From Sciurus carolinensis (lineage: Eukaryota; Chordata; Mammalia; Rodentia; Sciuridae): a stretch of DNA of 64,000 bases. Below the pieces are notes generated by a model that was given only the letters and a program-made list of their open reading frames with translations, did not search any database and had not been told where the DNA came from. This document shows, in pieces, positions 23,549-35,900 of this stretch (position 1 is its first letter; each line of letters starts with the position of its first letter). Made by a program: the position numbers and the translations under genes. The DNA lies in contig NC_062213.1 of assembly GCF_902686445.1 (NCBI RefSeq), positions 139,150,491 to 139,214,490 on the forward strand, written 5' to 3'.

Positions 23549-26500
23549 ATGAGTCAAATGATTGGGAATACAAATCATATCTCAATAATAACCCTCAATG
23601 TTAATGGCTGAACTCATCAATCAAAAGTCATAGACTGGTAGATTGGATTAAAAAGAAAGGGCAAACAATATGCTGCCTGCAAGAGACTAATCTCATAGAA
23701 AGAGATACCTATAGCCTAAAGGTAAAAGGATGGGAAAAAAACGTACCATGCACATGGACTCAGCAAAAATGTTGGAGTATCCATCCTCATATCAGATAAT
23801 GTGGACTTCAAGCCAATGTTAGTCTGAAGGAATAAAGAAGAATATTTCATACTGCTAAGGGAAGCATAAATCATCAAGACATAACAATCACAAATATCTA
23901 TGCCCCAAACATTGGCTCATCCATGTACGTCAAACAAATCCTTCTCAATTCCAGAAATCAAATAGACCACAACACAATAATACTAGGTGATTTTAACACA
24001 CCTCTCTCACCCCTGGACAGATCCTCCAAACAAAAATTGAACTAAGAAACCATAGATCTCAATAACATAATCAATAATTTAGACTTAACAGACATATATA
24101 GAATATCCAAAAAAAGAGCGAATACACTTTCTTCTCAGCAGCAACTGGATCCTTCTCTAAAATAGACCATAGTTTATGCCGCAAAACTAATGTTAGCAAA
24201 TACAAGAAGATAGAGATACTACCTTGTATTCTAGCAGGTCATAATGGATTGAAATTAGAAATAAATGACATAATAAAAAACAGAAACTACTCCAATGCCT
24301 AGATATTAAATAATATGCTACTGTATAATGAGTGGATAACAGAAGACATCAGGCGGGAAATAAAAAAACTTCTTAGAAGTAAACAAGAACAAAGAAACAT
24401 CTTCAAAATCTCTGGGACACTATGAAAGCAGTACTTAGAGGAAAATTCATTTCATGGAGCACATTCAATAAAAGAAGAAAAAAATCAACAAATAAATGAC
24501 TTAACACTACAGCTCAAAGTCCTAGAAAAAGAAGAACACATCAACACCAAAAGTAGTAGAAGACAAGAAATAGTTAAAATCACAGCTGAACTCAATGAAG
24601 TTGAAACAAAAGAAACAATACAAAAAATTGACAAAATAAATAGTTGGTTCTTTGAAAAAATAAACAAAATTGATAAACCCTTAGCCACACTAACAAAGAG
24701 GACAGAGAAAACTCAAAAACCTAAAATTCAGAATGAACAAGGAAATATCACAACAGACACAAGTGAAATACAAAACATAACTAGAAGATATTTTGAAAAT
24801 CTATACTCCAATGAAATAGAAAATCTCAAAGACATCAACAGGTTCCTAGAGACATATGAATTACCTAAACTGAACCAGGAGGACATACACAATTTAAATA
24901 GATCAATCTCAAGTAATGAAATAGAAGAAGTCATCAAAAGTCTACCAACAAAGAAAAGTCCGAGACCAGGTGGGTTCTCAGTTGAGTTTTATAAAACCTT
25001 TAAAGAAGAGCTCATTCCAATACTCCTCAAAGTATTCCATGAAATAGAAGAGGAGGGAACCCTCCCAAACTCATTCTATGAAGCCAATATCACCCTGATT
25101 CCTAAACCAGACAGAGACACATCGAGGAAAGAAAATTTCAGACCAATATCCTTAATGAACATTGATGCAAAGATTCTCAACAAAATCTCAGCAAATCGCA
25201 TACAAAAATATATTAAAAAGATAGTGCACCACGACCAAGTGGGTTTTATCCCAGGGATGCAAGGTTGGTTCAACATTCGGAAATCAATAAATGTAATTCA
25301 CCATATCAACAGACTTAAGGTCAAGAATCACATGATTAGTTTGATAGACACAGAAAAAGCATCTGATAAAATACAGCATCCCTTCATGCTCAAAACACTA
25401 GATAAAAATAGTGATAGTAGGAACATTCCTTAACATTGTAAAGGCCATCTGTGCTAAGCCCATGACCAATATTATTCTAAATGCTAAAAAACTGAAAGCA
25501 TTCCCCCTAAAGACTAGAACAAGGGAGGGATGCCCTCTTTAACCACTTCTATTCAACATTGTCCTTGAAACTCTAGCCAGAGCAATTAGACAGACCAAAG
25601 AAATTAAAGGGATACCAATAGGAAAAGAAGAACTCAAACTATCCCTATTTGCTGATGACATGATTATATATTTAGAGGAACCCGGAAATTCCACCAGAAA
25701 ACCTTTAGAACTCATAAGTGAATTCAGTAAAGTAGCAGGATATAAGATCAATGCTCATAAATCTGATGCATTTTTATATTAAGTGATGAATCTTCAGAAA
25801 GAGAAGTTAGGAAAACTACCCCATTCACAATAGCATCGAAAAAAATAAAATACTTGGGAATCAATCTAACAAAAGAGGTAAAAAACCTCTACAATGAGAA
25901 CTACAGAACACTAAAGAAAGAAATTAAAGAAAACCTTAGAAGATGGAAAGTTCTCCCATGTTCTTGGATAGGCAGAACTAATATTGTCAAAATGGTTATA
26001 CTACCAAAAGTGCTATACAGATTCAATGCAATTCCAATTAAAATCCCAATGATGTACCTTACAGAAATAGAACAAGCAATTATGAAATTCATCTGGAAGA
26101 ATAAGAAACCCAGAAAAGCTAAAGCAATCCTTAGCAGGAAGAGGGAAGCAGGGAGTATCCCAATACCAGAACTTCAACTATACTGCAAAGCAATAGTAAC
26201 AAAAACGGCATGGTACTGGCACCACAATAGAAAGATAGACCAATGGTACAGAATAGAGGACACAGACACAAACTCAAATAAATGCAATTTTCTCATACTA
26301 GACAAAAGTGCCAAAAATATGCAATGGAGAAAAGATAGCCTCTTCAACAAATGGTGATGGGAAAACTGGAAATCATTGTGCAGCAGAATGAAACTAAACT
26401 CCTATCTCTTACCCTACAAAAAACTCAACTCACAGTGGATCAAGGACCTTGGAATCAGGCCAGAGACCCTTCATCTTATAGAAGAAAAAGTAGGTCCAAA

Positions 26501-27370
26501 TCTTCAACTTGTTGGCTTAGGACCAGACTTCCTTAACAGGACTCCCATAGCACAAGAAATAAAAGCTAGAATCAATAACTGGGATAGATTCAAATTAAAA
26601 AGCTTTCTGTCAGCAAAGGAAACTATCAGCAATGTGAAGAGAGAGCCTACAGAGTGGGCGAAAATCTTTGCCACTCATACTTCAGATAGAGCACTAATTT
26701 CTAGAATATATAAAGAACTCAAAAAACTCTACACCAAGAATACAAATAACCAAATCAGCAAATGGGCTAAGGAAATGAACAGACACTTCACAGAAGATAT
26801 ACAAGCAATCAACAGATACGTGAAAAAATGTTCAACATCTCTAGTAATAAGATCAATGCAAATCAAAACTACCCTAAGATTTCATCTCACCCCAATTAGA
26901 ATGATGATGATCAAGAATACTAGCAACAACAGGTGTTGGTGAGAATGGGGGGTAAAAGGTACACTCATACATTGCTGGTGGAGATGCAAATTAGTGCAGC
27001 CATTCTGGAAAGCAGTGTGGAGATTCCTCAAAAAATTTGGAGTGGAACCACCATTTGACCCAACTATCCCACTCCTTGGCCTATACCCAAAGGACTTAAA
27101 ATCAGCATACTACAGAGATACAACCACATCAATGTTCATAGCTGCTCAATTCACCATAGCCAAATTGTAGAACCAACCTAGATGTCCTTCAATTGATGAA
27201 TGGATAAAGAAACTGTGGTATATATATACAATGGAATATTACTCAGTCATAAAGAATGATAAAGTTATGGCATTTGCCGGAAAATGGATGAAGTTGGAGA
27301 ATATCATGCTAAGGAGATAAACCAGTCTCAAAAAACCATAGGACGAATGACCTCGCTGATAAGTGGATGA
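23549..27370 (+). pseudogene. L1-A ORF2 remnant
   Basis: Starts at an ATG (MSQMIGNTNHIS) 32 bases after ORF1 and ends at the SG-stop that corresponds to the end of L1-D ORF2. Endonuclease, RT and C-terminal cysteine-rich regions can be followed by alignment with L1-D, but the frame is broken many times. The longest open pieces are at 25155-25433, 25854-26357 and 26376-26942. The RT catalytic box FADDM is still readable near 25648-25662. It is inactive. Confidence 0.9.
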
Positions 27371-27488
27371 TGACACATATGGGGGGGTGGGGGCAAGAAT
27401 GGAGGAAGGATGGACTGTATAGAGGGAAAAGAGGGGTGGAAGGGTTGGGGGGAAGGAAAAAAGTAACAGAATGAATCAAAAACTTAAA
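27371..27488 (+). other. L1-A 3' UTR, unusually short
   Basis: It has a G-rich block (GGGGGGGTGGGGG at about 27381) and then AGTAACAGAATGAATC, but it stops there with a short A-run. L1-D continues ~100 bases further. The target-site duplication follows directly, so the short end was present at insertion. Confidence 0.75.
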
Positions 27489-27501
27489 AAAAATGTAATT
27501 A
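27489..27501. repeat. Target-site duplication of L1-A, right copy
   Basis: AAAAATGTAATTA, one mismatch to 17768-17780. Confidence 0.75.
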
Positions 27502-28065
27502 AAGAGTTCTCTAGTTAAGTTATAAGACTTGAAGGATAAAGAGTCTATACTAGGCCAAAAGTTGAAATCCTTTCTAATAGAAAAACAATCAGGGCAGGCT
27601 TAGTTCTATAGCAAAATAAAATACCAGAGTTGATTGAAACAGTCATCATAACCTCTAAATAAAGAGAATTTGACCCCTAAAATTTCACACATTGTTTTAC
27701 GAGAAACTTCAAGGAAGGTAGATAAAACTATAAGAAAATCCCACTTTGCTTATCAGATTGGCAGTGATGAACAAATTTGAGTGCACACTATGCTGGTAGG
27801 AATGTGGTGCTCATGTACCTTGAAGGTCAGGGATACTTTGGTATCAACAATATGAGAAGATATATTAAGATTGTTTATACAAGTACTGTTCTTGGATATT
27901 TTTCTTTCAGAAGTACTTATACAAAAATGCAAAGATCTATGCCCAAATATTTTCATGAAATATTTTTTTTTGTATAGAAAATGATTGGAAGCAAAGTACT
28001 TATCAACAGGATAGTATATAAACACATCATTAATATTTAAATATATAACAAAACTAATATTTTAA
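27502..28065 (+). mobile_element. Ancient L1 (L1M-like) ORF2 3' relic
   Basis: The block order fits the C-terminal part of an old mammalian L1 ORF2: CTATGCTGGTAGGAATGTGG (position of the usual TGCTGGTGGGAATGT), then AATGCAAAGATCTATGCCCA (usual CAAAGATTTATGTACA) and AAATGATTGGAAGCAAAGTA (usual AAATTGGAAACAACCTAAATG). It is heavily mutated with no long frame. It abuts the right flank of L1-A. Confidence 0.55.
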
Positions 28066-29011
28066 AAACAACTAAATACATTTCTGTCAAAAAGCCTAAA
28101 TGAAAATATTTCTGATGAAGGGAAGGTCCATGTGACTCCTGACTACACAGATTCCTCCAAAAGTCTTCTTGGCAATCTAGGAATAAATCTACTCTAAATG
28201 CCTTTCTACTCTGCATCCTAAGTGCCTTCCCCAACCCATTTTGCCTTCTCCTAAATACCCTCATATTTTCTCCACCCTTCAACCCATAAAACCTCTATCT
28301 TGAGAAAGTATAAATTCTTTCTTTTTAATGTATCTCATAAGGCTTAATTTATAAATGTGAATTGTTGTCTATTGAAGTGAAGAAAATACTTAAGCCAAAA
28401 GAATAAGTATTTACTGTGGAATCAAAGTATCAGCTTGCCTGCTAATGAGCTAGTCTGTGTGTAGGAGGTGGGGGTGCAGGTGTAAGTTTTTGCATTGATG
28501 ACCAAATCTTATAGTCTGCCTACTTATAATCCTGTCCTCGCTCAAAAATTACAGGTTTGTATACATTGAGAGAGAGATTTTTTTTTTCTTTTTTCTCTTT
28601 TGAAGTTGTGTGAGGTTGTTCTTCATCTCCCGTGGGTACTTGCGTAGAGGGCTTGTTTGTTTTATGTCCCCTCTACCACATTAATGTGCTGTACTGCATT
28701 CTACAAATGGCTTGGGAATTCAATATAAGATTTTTTCAAATTCAATATTTTATGTGCAAATCATATATAAGCATCCTCCTGAGCATTGTAGAGAACATTG
28801 GGCATTTTGTCTGAGCTCTTTTCTCACTTTAAGATTTACTGGTTAAAAAAAATAAAAACAAAAAATGAAACTAACAAAATTTAGTGGTACCCTTTCCACC
28901 TCATTCCCTACAAGTTGCCCCTTCATATTTGATGCCTGTTTTTAAAAAACCCTTCCAATTCTTTCCCTACTTTACAAATATTTTGTTTACCTCCTCAAAC
29001 ACACAGAAATC
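28066..29011. other. Unique sequence, no gene seen
   Basis: No repeat or exon recognised. Open stretches at 28037-28282 (-) and 28632-28814 (+) lack any recognisable motif. Confidence 0.5.
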
Positions 29012-29262
29012 ACTGGGCGCAGTGGCACACACCTGTAATCCTAGTGACCTGGGAGGCTAAGGCAGGAGGATCACAAGTTCAAAGCCAGTCTTGGCAACTT
29101 AGGGAACCCTAAGCAACTTAGGAAGACACTGTCTCAAAATTAAAAAAAAAAAAAAAAAAATTAAAAGGGGTGGGGATGTGGATCAGTGGTTAAGTACCCC
29201 TGGGTTTAATCCCCAGTATAAAACAAAAACGAAAACAAAAAAACAAACAACAATGACAAAAA
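29012..29262 (+). mobile_element. B1-ID composite SINE
   Basis: The 7SL/B1-like head is CTGGGCGCAGTGGCACACAC, then CTGTAATCCTAGTGACCTGG and a GGCAGGAGGATCACAAGTTC block. An internal A18-type linker sits at about 29142-29160. The ID-like tail is GTGGATCAGTGGTTAAGTAC, then CCCTGGGTTTAATCCCCAG. An A-rich terminal tail (AAACAAAAACGAAAAC) follows. No clear target-site duplication was found. Confidence 0.9.
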
Positions 29263-30260
29263 ATCCACAGGGATATCTCTCTAGAAAAACAATGAACTTA
29301 TACAGCTCTTTTTGAATGGATCCCTAAAATGACACTTAACATAGCAAAAAGTGCCATATGTGTTTTTTTTCTCTCTGGATTTGCTGGTCTGAAATTTCAG
29401 TGTCAATGTTTTATGAATATGTTTCATTAATTACAATGGTGTGTTCAGGGATATTTATTTCATTGAACTACACAGTGTTTCTTCCACATATGCATGTTTT
29501 ATAGGTACTGTTTGCTAAATATTATATTAACATGCCTAATTCTTCTAAGATATAGATAATTAATATAACTCGGTGATTACAGATAGGAAATTGTACTGCC
29601 TCATCATGCACACACTGGAAAATTACTGACTTTATAAAGTTTATCAAGTTGTTTATCAAAGTTGTTTATCAACTTTATCAAGTTATGGAAGATGTTCAAA
29701 GGGGAAATCTCCTTTGTGTTGCCTTGTTTCCAAGACAAGCATTCCTGTGTCTGAGAATGGAGTCCACTTCACTTCCTGTCCTTGGTGGTATGGGCCCTTC
29801 CTTTCTCTCTCTGACTTTTGCCTTCCATAGCAGGTTGGCCTCGTTTACTCAGTCACGGGATATGTAAAGCATGCTCAGAAACCTTCCAGTTCATTTGGTG
29901 TGAAATAGATGGTATGTTGTGCTCATACTGTTACCTTTTTCTGCAATGTTTCCCCCTACCATAGATGTCTTCCTTCAATGATTTCACTGCCTGCTGTAAC
30001 CTCTCTTCCAATCTCATGTGGGGTGTGGGGTATGAGTGCATTTCTTACTAATACCTAGATCACATGTCCAGGTAACTTCTAGAGTGCAATTAGCTGGATA
30101 CACATGTAGGGTTTCCTATCTCCTGCGGTGGGTCCTCAACTTGATTCTATTATTAGTTATTATTATTATGTATTATCAAGTGTCCAATACATATTTGTAT
30201 ATCCTCCTTCCTGAATTCACTAAACCTATCACAGAGTTGCTCAATGAATAGTGTAAAGCA
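29263..30260. other. Unique sequence, no gene seen
   Basis: A small cluster of imperfect TTTATCAAGTTG-type repeats lies at 29637-29687. Open stretches at 29649-29867 and 30036-30251 have no recognisable domain. Confidence 0.5.

Positions 30261-30302
<42 letters not shown>
30261..30302. repeat. (AAT)n microsatellite
   Basis: A perfect trinucleotide run of 14 units. Confidence 0.95.
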
Positions 30303-31504
30303 TTATATGTGGGAACATGTAGTCCATGCTTTAAGGAAGGGTAAGCAGGAGGAACAGTATCAGGTCATAAGTGAGTGAGCACTTCTCTCTGATTATCCAC
30401 CTTCTCACACAAGTTCAGAAGGTGATGTTGACAAATGTCAGAGCTTCTGAATGACCAGGTCACAGTGAATATTGTCTTTTCTACTATAAACACAGCATTT
30501 TTAAAGAGAAAACTTGTCAGGAAGTAGTCAAGAATCTTTTCCCTTCTGGATGGAACAGAGTTGTTATTTTAGGTAATCCATCCTGGAAAGGAAGGTGACA
30601 TTTGAAAGCTACTTTTGCAGTGACTAAAACACAGATTGCTACAGAATCCATACCACCTTTACAAATCAAATGTGCTAGTAAATCATTCTCTCCTGTTATA
30701 TAAAAATAGAACAATTTTCAAAATTCACACTAGCCATAATTCAGTGGGTGGGATCTATATCTTGAAAGAATTAAGTAGAGATCTATATTTAGTGAAAACA
30801 AATATACAGAAATAGCACTTTTTGGAAAATACTTTTTAAAGGTATGTTTCTATTGGATAGATCAATAGGTCATGGAGAGTGAATCAATAAATATTTTTAC
30901 AATATCACCCACACATTCTTACAAAAATTTATGTAAAATTTTTTGGCTGTCCACTGGTTTATAGAATACAATTGCCCTTTCAATGTGATTCTAAGGTAAG
31001 ACATTTTTTGCTGCTGGATGATCTCATACAAAGCTCAGTTTAACTCTCTAATTTCCAGGGTAAGTGGAAATCTCATTGGACTTGAAATTTATGAATACTT
31101 CTTTTACAGTTCACGGGAAATTTGGTAAAATCAGATTAAAATAAGACACAGGAATGAATTCTGTGCACAGTCCTGGAACTTGTTTAGTGCTGCACACGAA
31201 CTGCTTTCATTGCCAGAAGGTAGTTTGGAAACATAAGAAAGTGAGACCCATAAACCTCTCTTTAAAAGGACACAGCACCCAGCTTAAAATTGGATCCTCC
31301 TGGAAGATTATTTATTGAAATAATTATAGAAGTTGACAATTTTTCCTGAGAAAGTTAGAAAAGTTTCCTTTGTGTTTTACTCATTGTAGAGGCAGTCTGG
31401 GAAACAGGTCTCCGTTGACCTAGATTCACTGTTTTCTTCTATGCCAATAATTCAAAGAACCTAAATTTATGCACCTGACACTATCTCATCATAAATAACA
31501 ATAT
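30303..31504. other. Unique sequence, no gene seen
   Basis: AT-rich, without a recognised repeat or exon. Confidence 0.5.
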
Positions 31505-31725
31505 TCCTGAATATATAGTATAGCACTTTTCAAGAAGTGCAAATCATTCCACACACATTTTCTCATTAATCCTCCCATGCTATTATCCCCAAATTTCAGG
31601 GCTGTGGAAATTGAGATTGAGAGAAGTGGAGCTACTTATCCAAAAACATGTACTGTGCTAAGTAAAGAGCTTAGAAATGAATTCCCAGAGTGCTCTTTGT
31701 ACTGGATGGCAGTTCTGTTCTTCCA
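31505..31725 (-). mobile_element. MIR SINE, antisense
   Basis: CTCATTAATCCTCCCATGCT, then ATTATCCCCAAATTTCAGGG and a GGAAATTGAGATTGAGAGA block follow the antisense MIR order. The stretch ending near AATGAATTCCCAGAG would be the 5' region. The open stretch 31577-31777 is its shadow. Confidence 0.6.
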
Positions 31726-32650
31726 CTTAGTATCACTGGAATGTATTTCTGCACAAAATACCACATGCTTTAAATAACTGAGGATATATTTTTAGGCCAA
31801 TTAAACAACTATCTAATTTATTTACAGTAGCCACAAAGTCTCATTTAGAAAGTCAATACCTCATCAATACTGAGCCATGCAATGTAAATTATTTTGGATA
31901 AAAGAAAACTACTTTCCTATAACTCTATGGAACTTGGCTGTTAACATCATGGAGCTGCCATCTTTCTCATTGGCATAGGCTTTGATCATCTATTTTGCCA
32001 AGGGCAAGATTTATACGCATGAACCACTTTTATTCCAATAATGAATACATTACTTTCCCTCAAGTGTACAGTGAAAAATTACTATGAAGTCATTATCCTG
32101 GCTCAGTTGATGGGACTGGGTATAAGGAAAGAGTCCTTTCAAGCCTTTAAAAACAAATTAACTGACTTTAGGGACTCATTCTTCTCCAGATGTGGGAGAA
32201 AGAGAGGAAAACCATTGTGAGGAACAGCTTTACTTGGCATTCTGAGGAGAATCCTTCCACAGTTGCTATTGGACTCTCCCATCAAGAGGAGTAAAATGTT
32301 CTTCCCAGACTCCTTTGCAGCTAGGTCCTGCCACTTAGATGTACTTGTATGAGATTTGGAATTCAGAAGACTGGCAGAGAACATGTTATTCTACCTGCAA
32401 CTACTGACAGGTAAACTTCAATAGTTGAAGTCTGGGGTGGAAGTCACTGGTGCCATTGGCGTGAGAGAGCTCTGATGGCTGCTCTGGTAGAAATTGGTAA
32501 TGGTAGCTACTGTCCAACCTTTGGATTCCTCGTGTACTGCTCTGACCTTGAAACTAAAAGTTCAAGGGCAGTCCACTGATACCCATTCCTTCAACCCTTC
32601 CAAATATTTTGTAAGCACCTCTCCCCTGCATGAACTTACTTTCTATATTT
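31726..32650. other. Unique sequence, no gene seen
   Basis: No repeat or exon recognised. The minus-strand 81-aa open stretch at 32139-32384 shows no domain. Confidence 0.5.
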
Positions 32651-32870
32651 TAATTAATTAATTAATTTATTTATTTTATTGTAAACAAAAGGGATACATG
32701 TTGTTTCTCTGTTTGTACATGGAGTAAAGGCATACCATTTGTGTAATCATAAATTTACATAGGGTAATGTTGTTTGATTCATTCTGTTATTTTTTCCCTT
32801 ACCCCCTACCGCTCCCACCCCTCTTTTCCCTCTATACAGTCCTTCCTTCCTCCATTCTTGCCACCTTCCT

Positions 32871-32910
32871 TAACCCTAACCCTAAACCTAACCCTAACCC
32901 TAACACTAAC
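32871..32910 (-). repeat. Telomere-like (CCCTAA)n tract in L1-C 3' UTR
   Basis: TAACCCTAACCCTAAACCTA followed by ACCCTAACCCTAACACTAAC: about six near-perfect hexamer units. On the L1 sense strand this is (TTAGGG)n. It sits at the same place in the 3' UTR as the tracts of L1-B and L1-D, so it is a retrotransposon feature and not a separate interstitial telomere. Confidence 0.93.
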
Positions 32911-32935
32911 CTCTCCCACCCCCCATTATGTGTCA

Positions 32936-35900
32936 TCATCCGCTTATCAGCGAGATCATTCGTCCTTTGGTTTTTTGAGATTGGCTTATCTCACTTAGCA
33001 TGATATTCTCCAACTTCATCCATTTGCCTGCAAATGTCATAATTTTATTATTCTTTATGGCGGAGTAATATTCCATTGTATATATATACCACAGTTTCTT
33101 TATCCATTCATCAATTGAAGAACATCTAGGTTGGTTCCACAGTCTGGCTATTGTGAATTGAGCAACTATGAACATTGATGTGGCTGTTTCTCTGTAGTAT
33201 GCTGATTTTAAGTCCTTTGGGTATAGGCCAAGGAGTGGGATAGCTGGTCAAATGGTGGTTCCATTCCAAGCTTTCTGAGGAATCTCCATACTGCTTTCCA
33301 GAGTGGTTACACTAATTTGCAACCCCACCAGCAATGTATGAGTGTACCTTTTCCCCCACATCTTCTCCAACACCTATTGTTGCTGGTGTTCTTGATAATC
33401 GCCATTCTAATTGGGGTGAGATGGAATCTTTGGGTAGTTTTGATTTGCATTGATCTTATTACTAGAGATGTTGAACATTTTTTCACATGTCTGTTGATTG
33501 CTTGTAGATCTTCTTCTATGAAGTGTCTGTCCATTTCCTTAGCCCATTTGTTGATTGGATTATTTGTATTCTTGGTGTAGAGTTTTTTGAGTTCTTTATA
33601 TATTCTGGAAATTAGTGCTCTATCTGAAATATGAGTGGCAAAGATTTTCTCCCACTCTGTAGGCTCTTTCTTTGCATTGCTGATAGTTTCCTTTGCTGAG
33701 AGAAAGCTTTTTAGTTTGAATCTATCCCAGTTATTGATTCTTGCTTTTATTTCTTGTGCTATGGGAGTCCTGTTAAGGAAGTCTGATCCTAAGCCAACAA
33801 GTTGAAGATTTGGACCTACTTTTTCTTCTATAAGATGAAGGGTCTCTGGCCTGATTTCAAGGTCCTTGATCCATTGTGAGTTGAGTTTTGTGTAGGTTGA
33901 GAGATAGGGGTTTAGTTTCATTCTGTTGCATATGGATTTCCAGTTTTCCTATCGCCATTTGTTGAAGAGGCTATCTTTTCTCCATTGCATATTTTGGGCA
34001 CCTTTGTCTAGTATTAGAAAATTGTATTTATTTGGGTTTGTGTCCGTGTCCTCTATTCTGTACCATTGATCTACCTGTCTATTTTGGTGCCAGTACCATG
34101 CTGTTTTTTGTTACTATTGCTTTGTAGTATAGTTGAAGATCTGGTATTGGGATACCACGTGCTTCCCTCTTCCTGCTAAGGATGGCTTTAGCTATTCTGG
34201 GTTTTTTATTCTTCCAGATGAATTTCATAATTGCTTGTTCTATTTCTGTAAGGTACGTCATTGGGATTTTAATTGGAATTGCATTGAATCTGTGTAGCAC
34301 TTTTGGTAGTATGGCCATTTTGACAATATTAATTCTTCCTATCCAAGAACATGGGAGATCTTTCCATCTTCTAAGGTTTTCTTTAATTTCTTTCTTTAGT
34401 GTTCTGTAGTTCTCATTGTAGAGGTCTTTCACCTCTTTTGTGAGATTGATTCTCAAGTATTTTATTTTTTTCGAGGCTATTGTGAATGGGGTAGTTTTCC
34501 TAACTTCTCTTTCTGAAGATTCATCACTTATGTATAAAAATGCATCAGATTTATGACCATTGATCTTATATCCTGCTACTTTACTGAATTCACTTATGAG
34601 TTCTAAAAGTTTTCTGGTGGAATTTCCAGGTTCCTCTAAATATATAATCATGTCATCAGTGAACAGGGATAGTTTGAGTTCTTTTTTTCCTATTGGTATC
34701 CCTTTAATTTCTTTGGTTTGTCTAATTGCTCTGGCTAGAGTTTCGAGGACAATGTTGAATAGAAGTGGTGAAAGAGGGCATCCCTGCCTTGTTCCAGTTT
34801 TTAGGGGGAATGTTTTCAGTTGTTCACCATTTAGAATGCTATTTGCCATGGGTTTAGCATAGATGGCCTTTACAATGTTGAGGAATGTTCCCACTATCCC
34901 TATTTTTTCTAGTGTTTTGAGCATGAAGGGATGTTGTATTTTATTGAATGCTTTTTCTACATCTATCAAAATAATCATGTGATTCTTAACTTTAAGTCTA
35001 TTGATATGGTGAATGACATTTATTGATTTCCGGATGTTAAACAACCTTGCTTCCCTGGGATAAAACCCACTTGATCATGGTGCACTATCTTTTTAATATA
35101 TTTTTGTATGCGATTTGCTAAAATTTTGTTGAGAATTTTTGCATCAATGTTCATTAAGGATATTGGTCTGAAATTTTCTTTCCTTGATGTGTCTCTGTCT
35201 TGTTTAGGTATCAGGGTGATATTGGTTTCGTAGAATGTGTTTGGGAGGGTTCCCTCCTCTTCTATTTCATGGAATACTTTGAGGAGTATTGGAGTGAGCT
35301 CTTCTTTAAAAGTTTTGTAGAACTCGGTCGGCTGTGAACCCACCTGGTCCCAGACTTTTCCTTGTTGGTAGTCTTTTGATGACCTCTTCTATTTCATTGC
35401 TTAATATTGATTTATTTATGTTGTGTATGTCCTCCTGGTTCAGTTTAGGTAATTCATATGTCTCTAGAAACTTGTTGATGTCTTCGAGGCTTTCTGTTTT
35501 GTTGGAATATAGATTTTCAAAATAGCTTCTAATTATGTTTTGTATTTCACTTGTGTCTGTTGTGATATTTCCTTGTTCATTCCGAATTTTAGTAATTTGA
35601 GTTTTCTCCCTCTTTCTCTTTGTTAGTGTGGCTAAGGGTTTATCAATTTTGTTTATTTTTTCAAAGAACCAACTATTTATTTTGTCATTTTTTTGTATTG
35701 TTTCTTTTGTTTCAATTTCATTGATTTTGGTTCTGATTTTAACTATTTCCTGTCTTCTACTACATTTGGTGTTGGTCTGCTCTTCTTTTCTATAGGGCTT
35801 TGAGCTATAGTGTTAAGTTGTTTATTTGTTGATTTTTTCTTCTTTTATTGAATGCGCCCCATGAAATAAATCTTCCTTTAAGTAGTGCTTTCATGGTGTC

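Larger units (their letters stand above)
17781..27488 (+). mobile_element. L1-A: full-length older L1, interrupted by L1-B
   Basis: Order: 5' UTR 17781-18817, ORF1 18818-19172 and 22846-23516, ORF2 23549-27370, then a short 3' UTR and A-run to 27488. Without L1-B and the duplicated 13 bp it is about 6.0 kb, a normal full length. The outermost 5' UTR (GGCCATCACTGAGTGACC start) differs from those of L1-C and L1-D. From about 18100 it shares the GAGAGACT ... GGTGAGTCTCTCC and GGATGGGGC blocks with L1-D. ORF1 and ORF2 both carry frameshifts and stops. It is inactive, and older than L1-B, which sits inside it. Confidence 0.92.

Noticed and set aside
32871..32910. True interstitial telomere or chromosome-fusion scar
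   Set aside because: It sits at a fixed place within an L1 3' UTR and recurs in L1-B and, degenerate, in L1-D, so it moves with the element.
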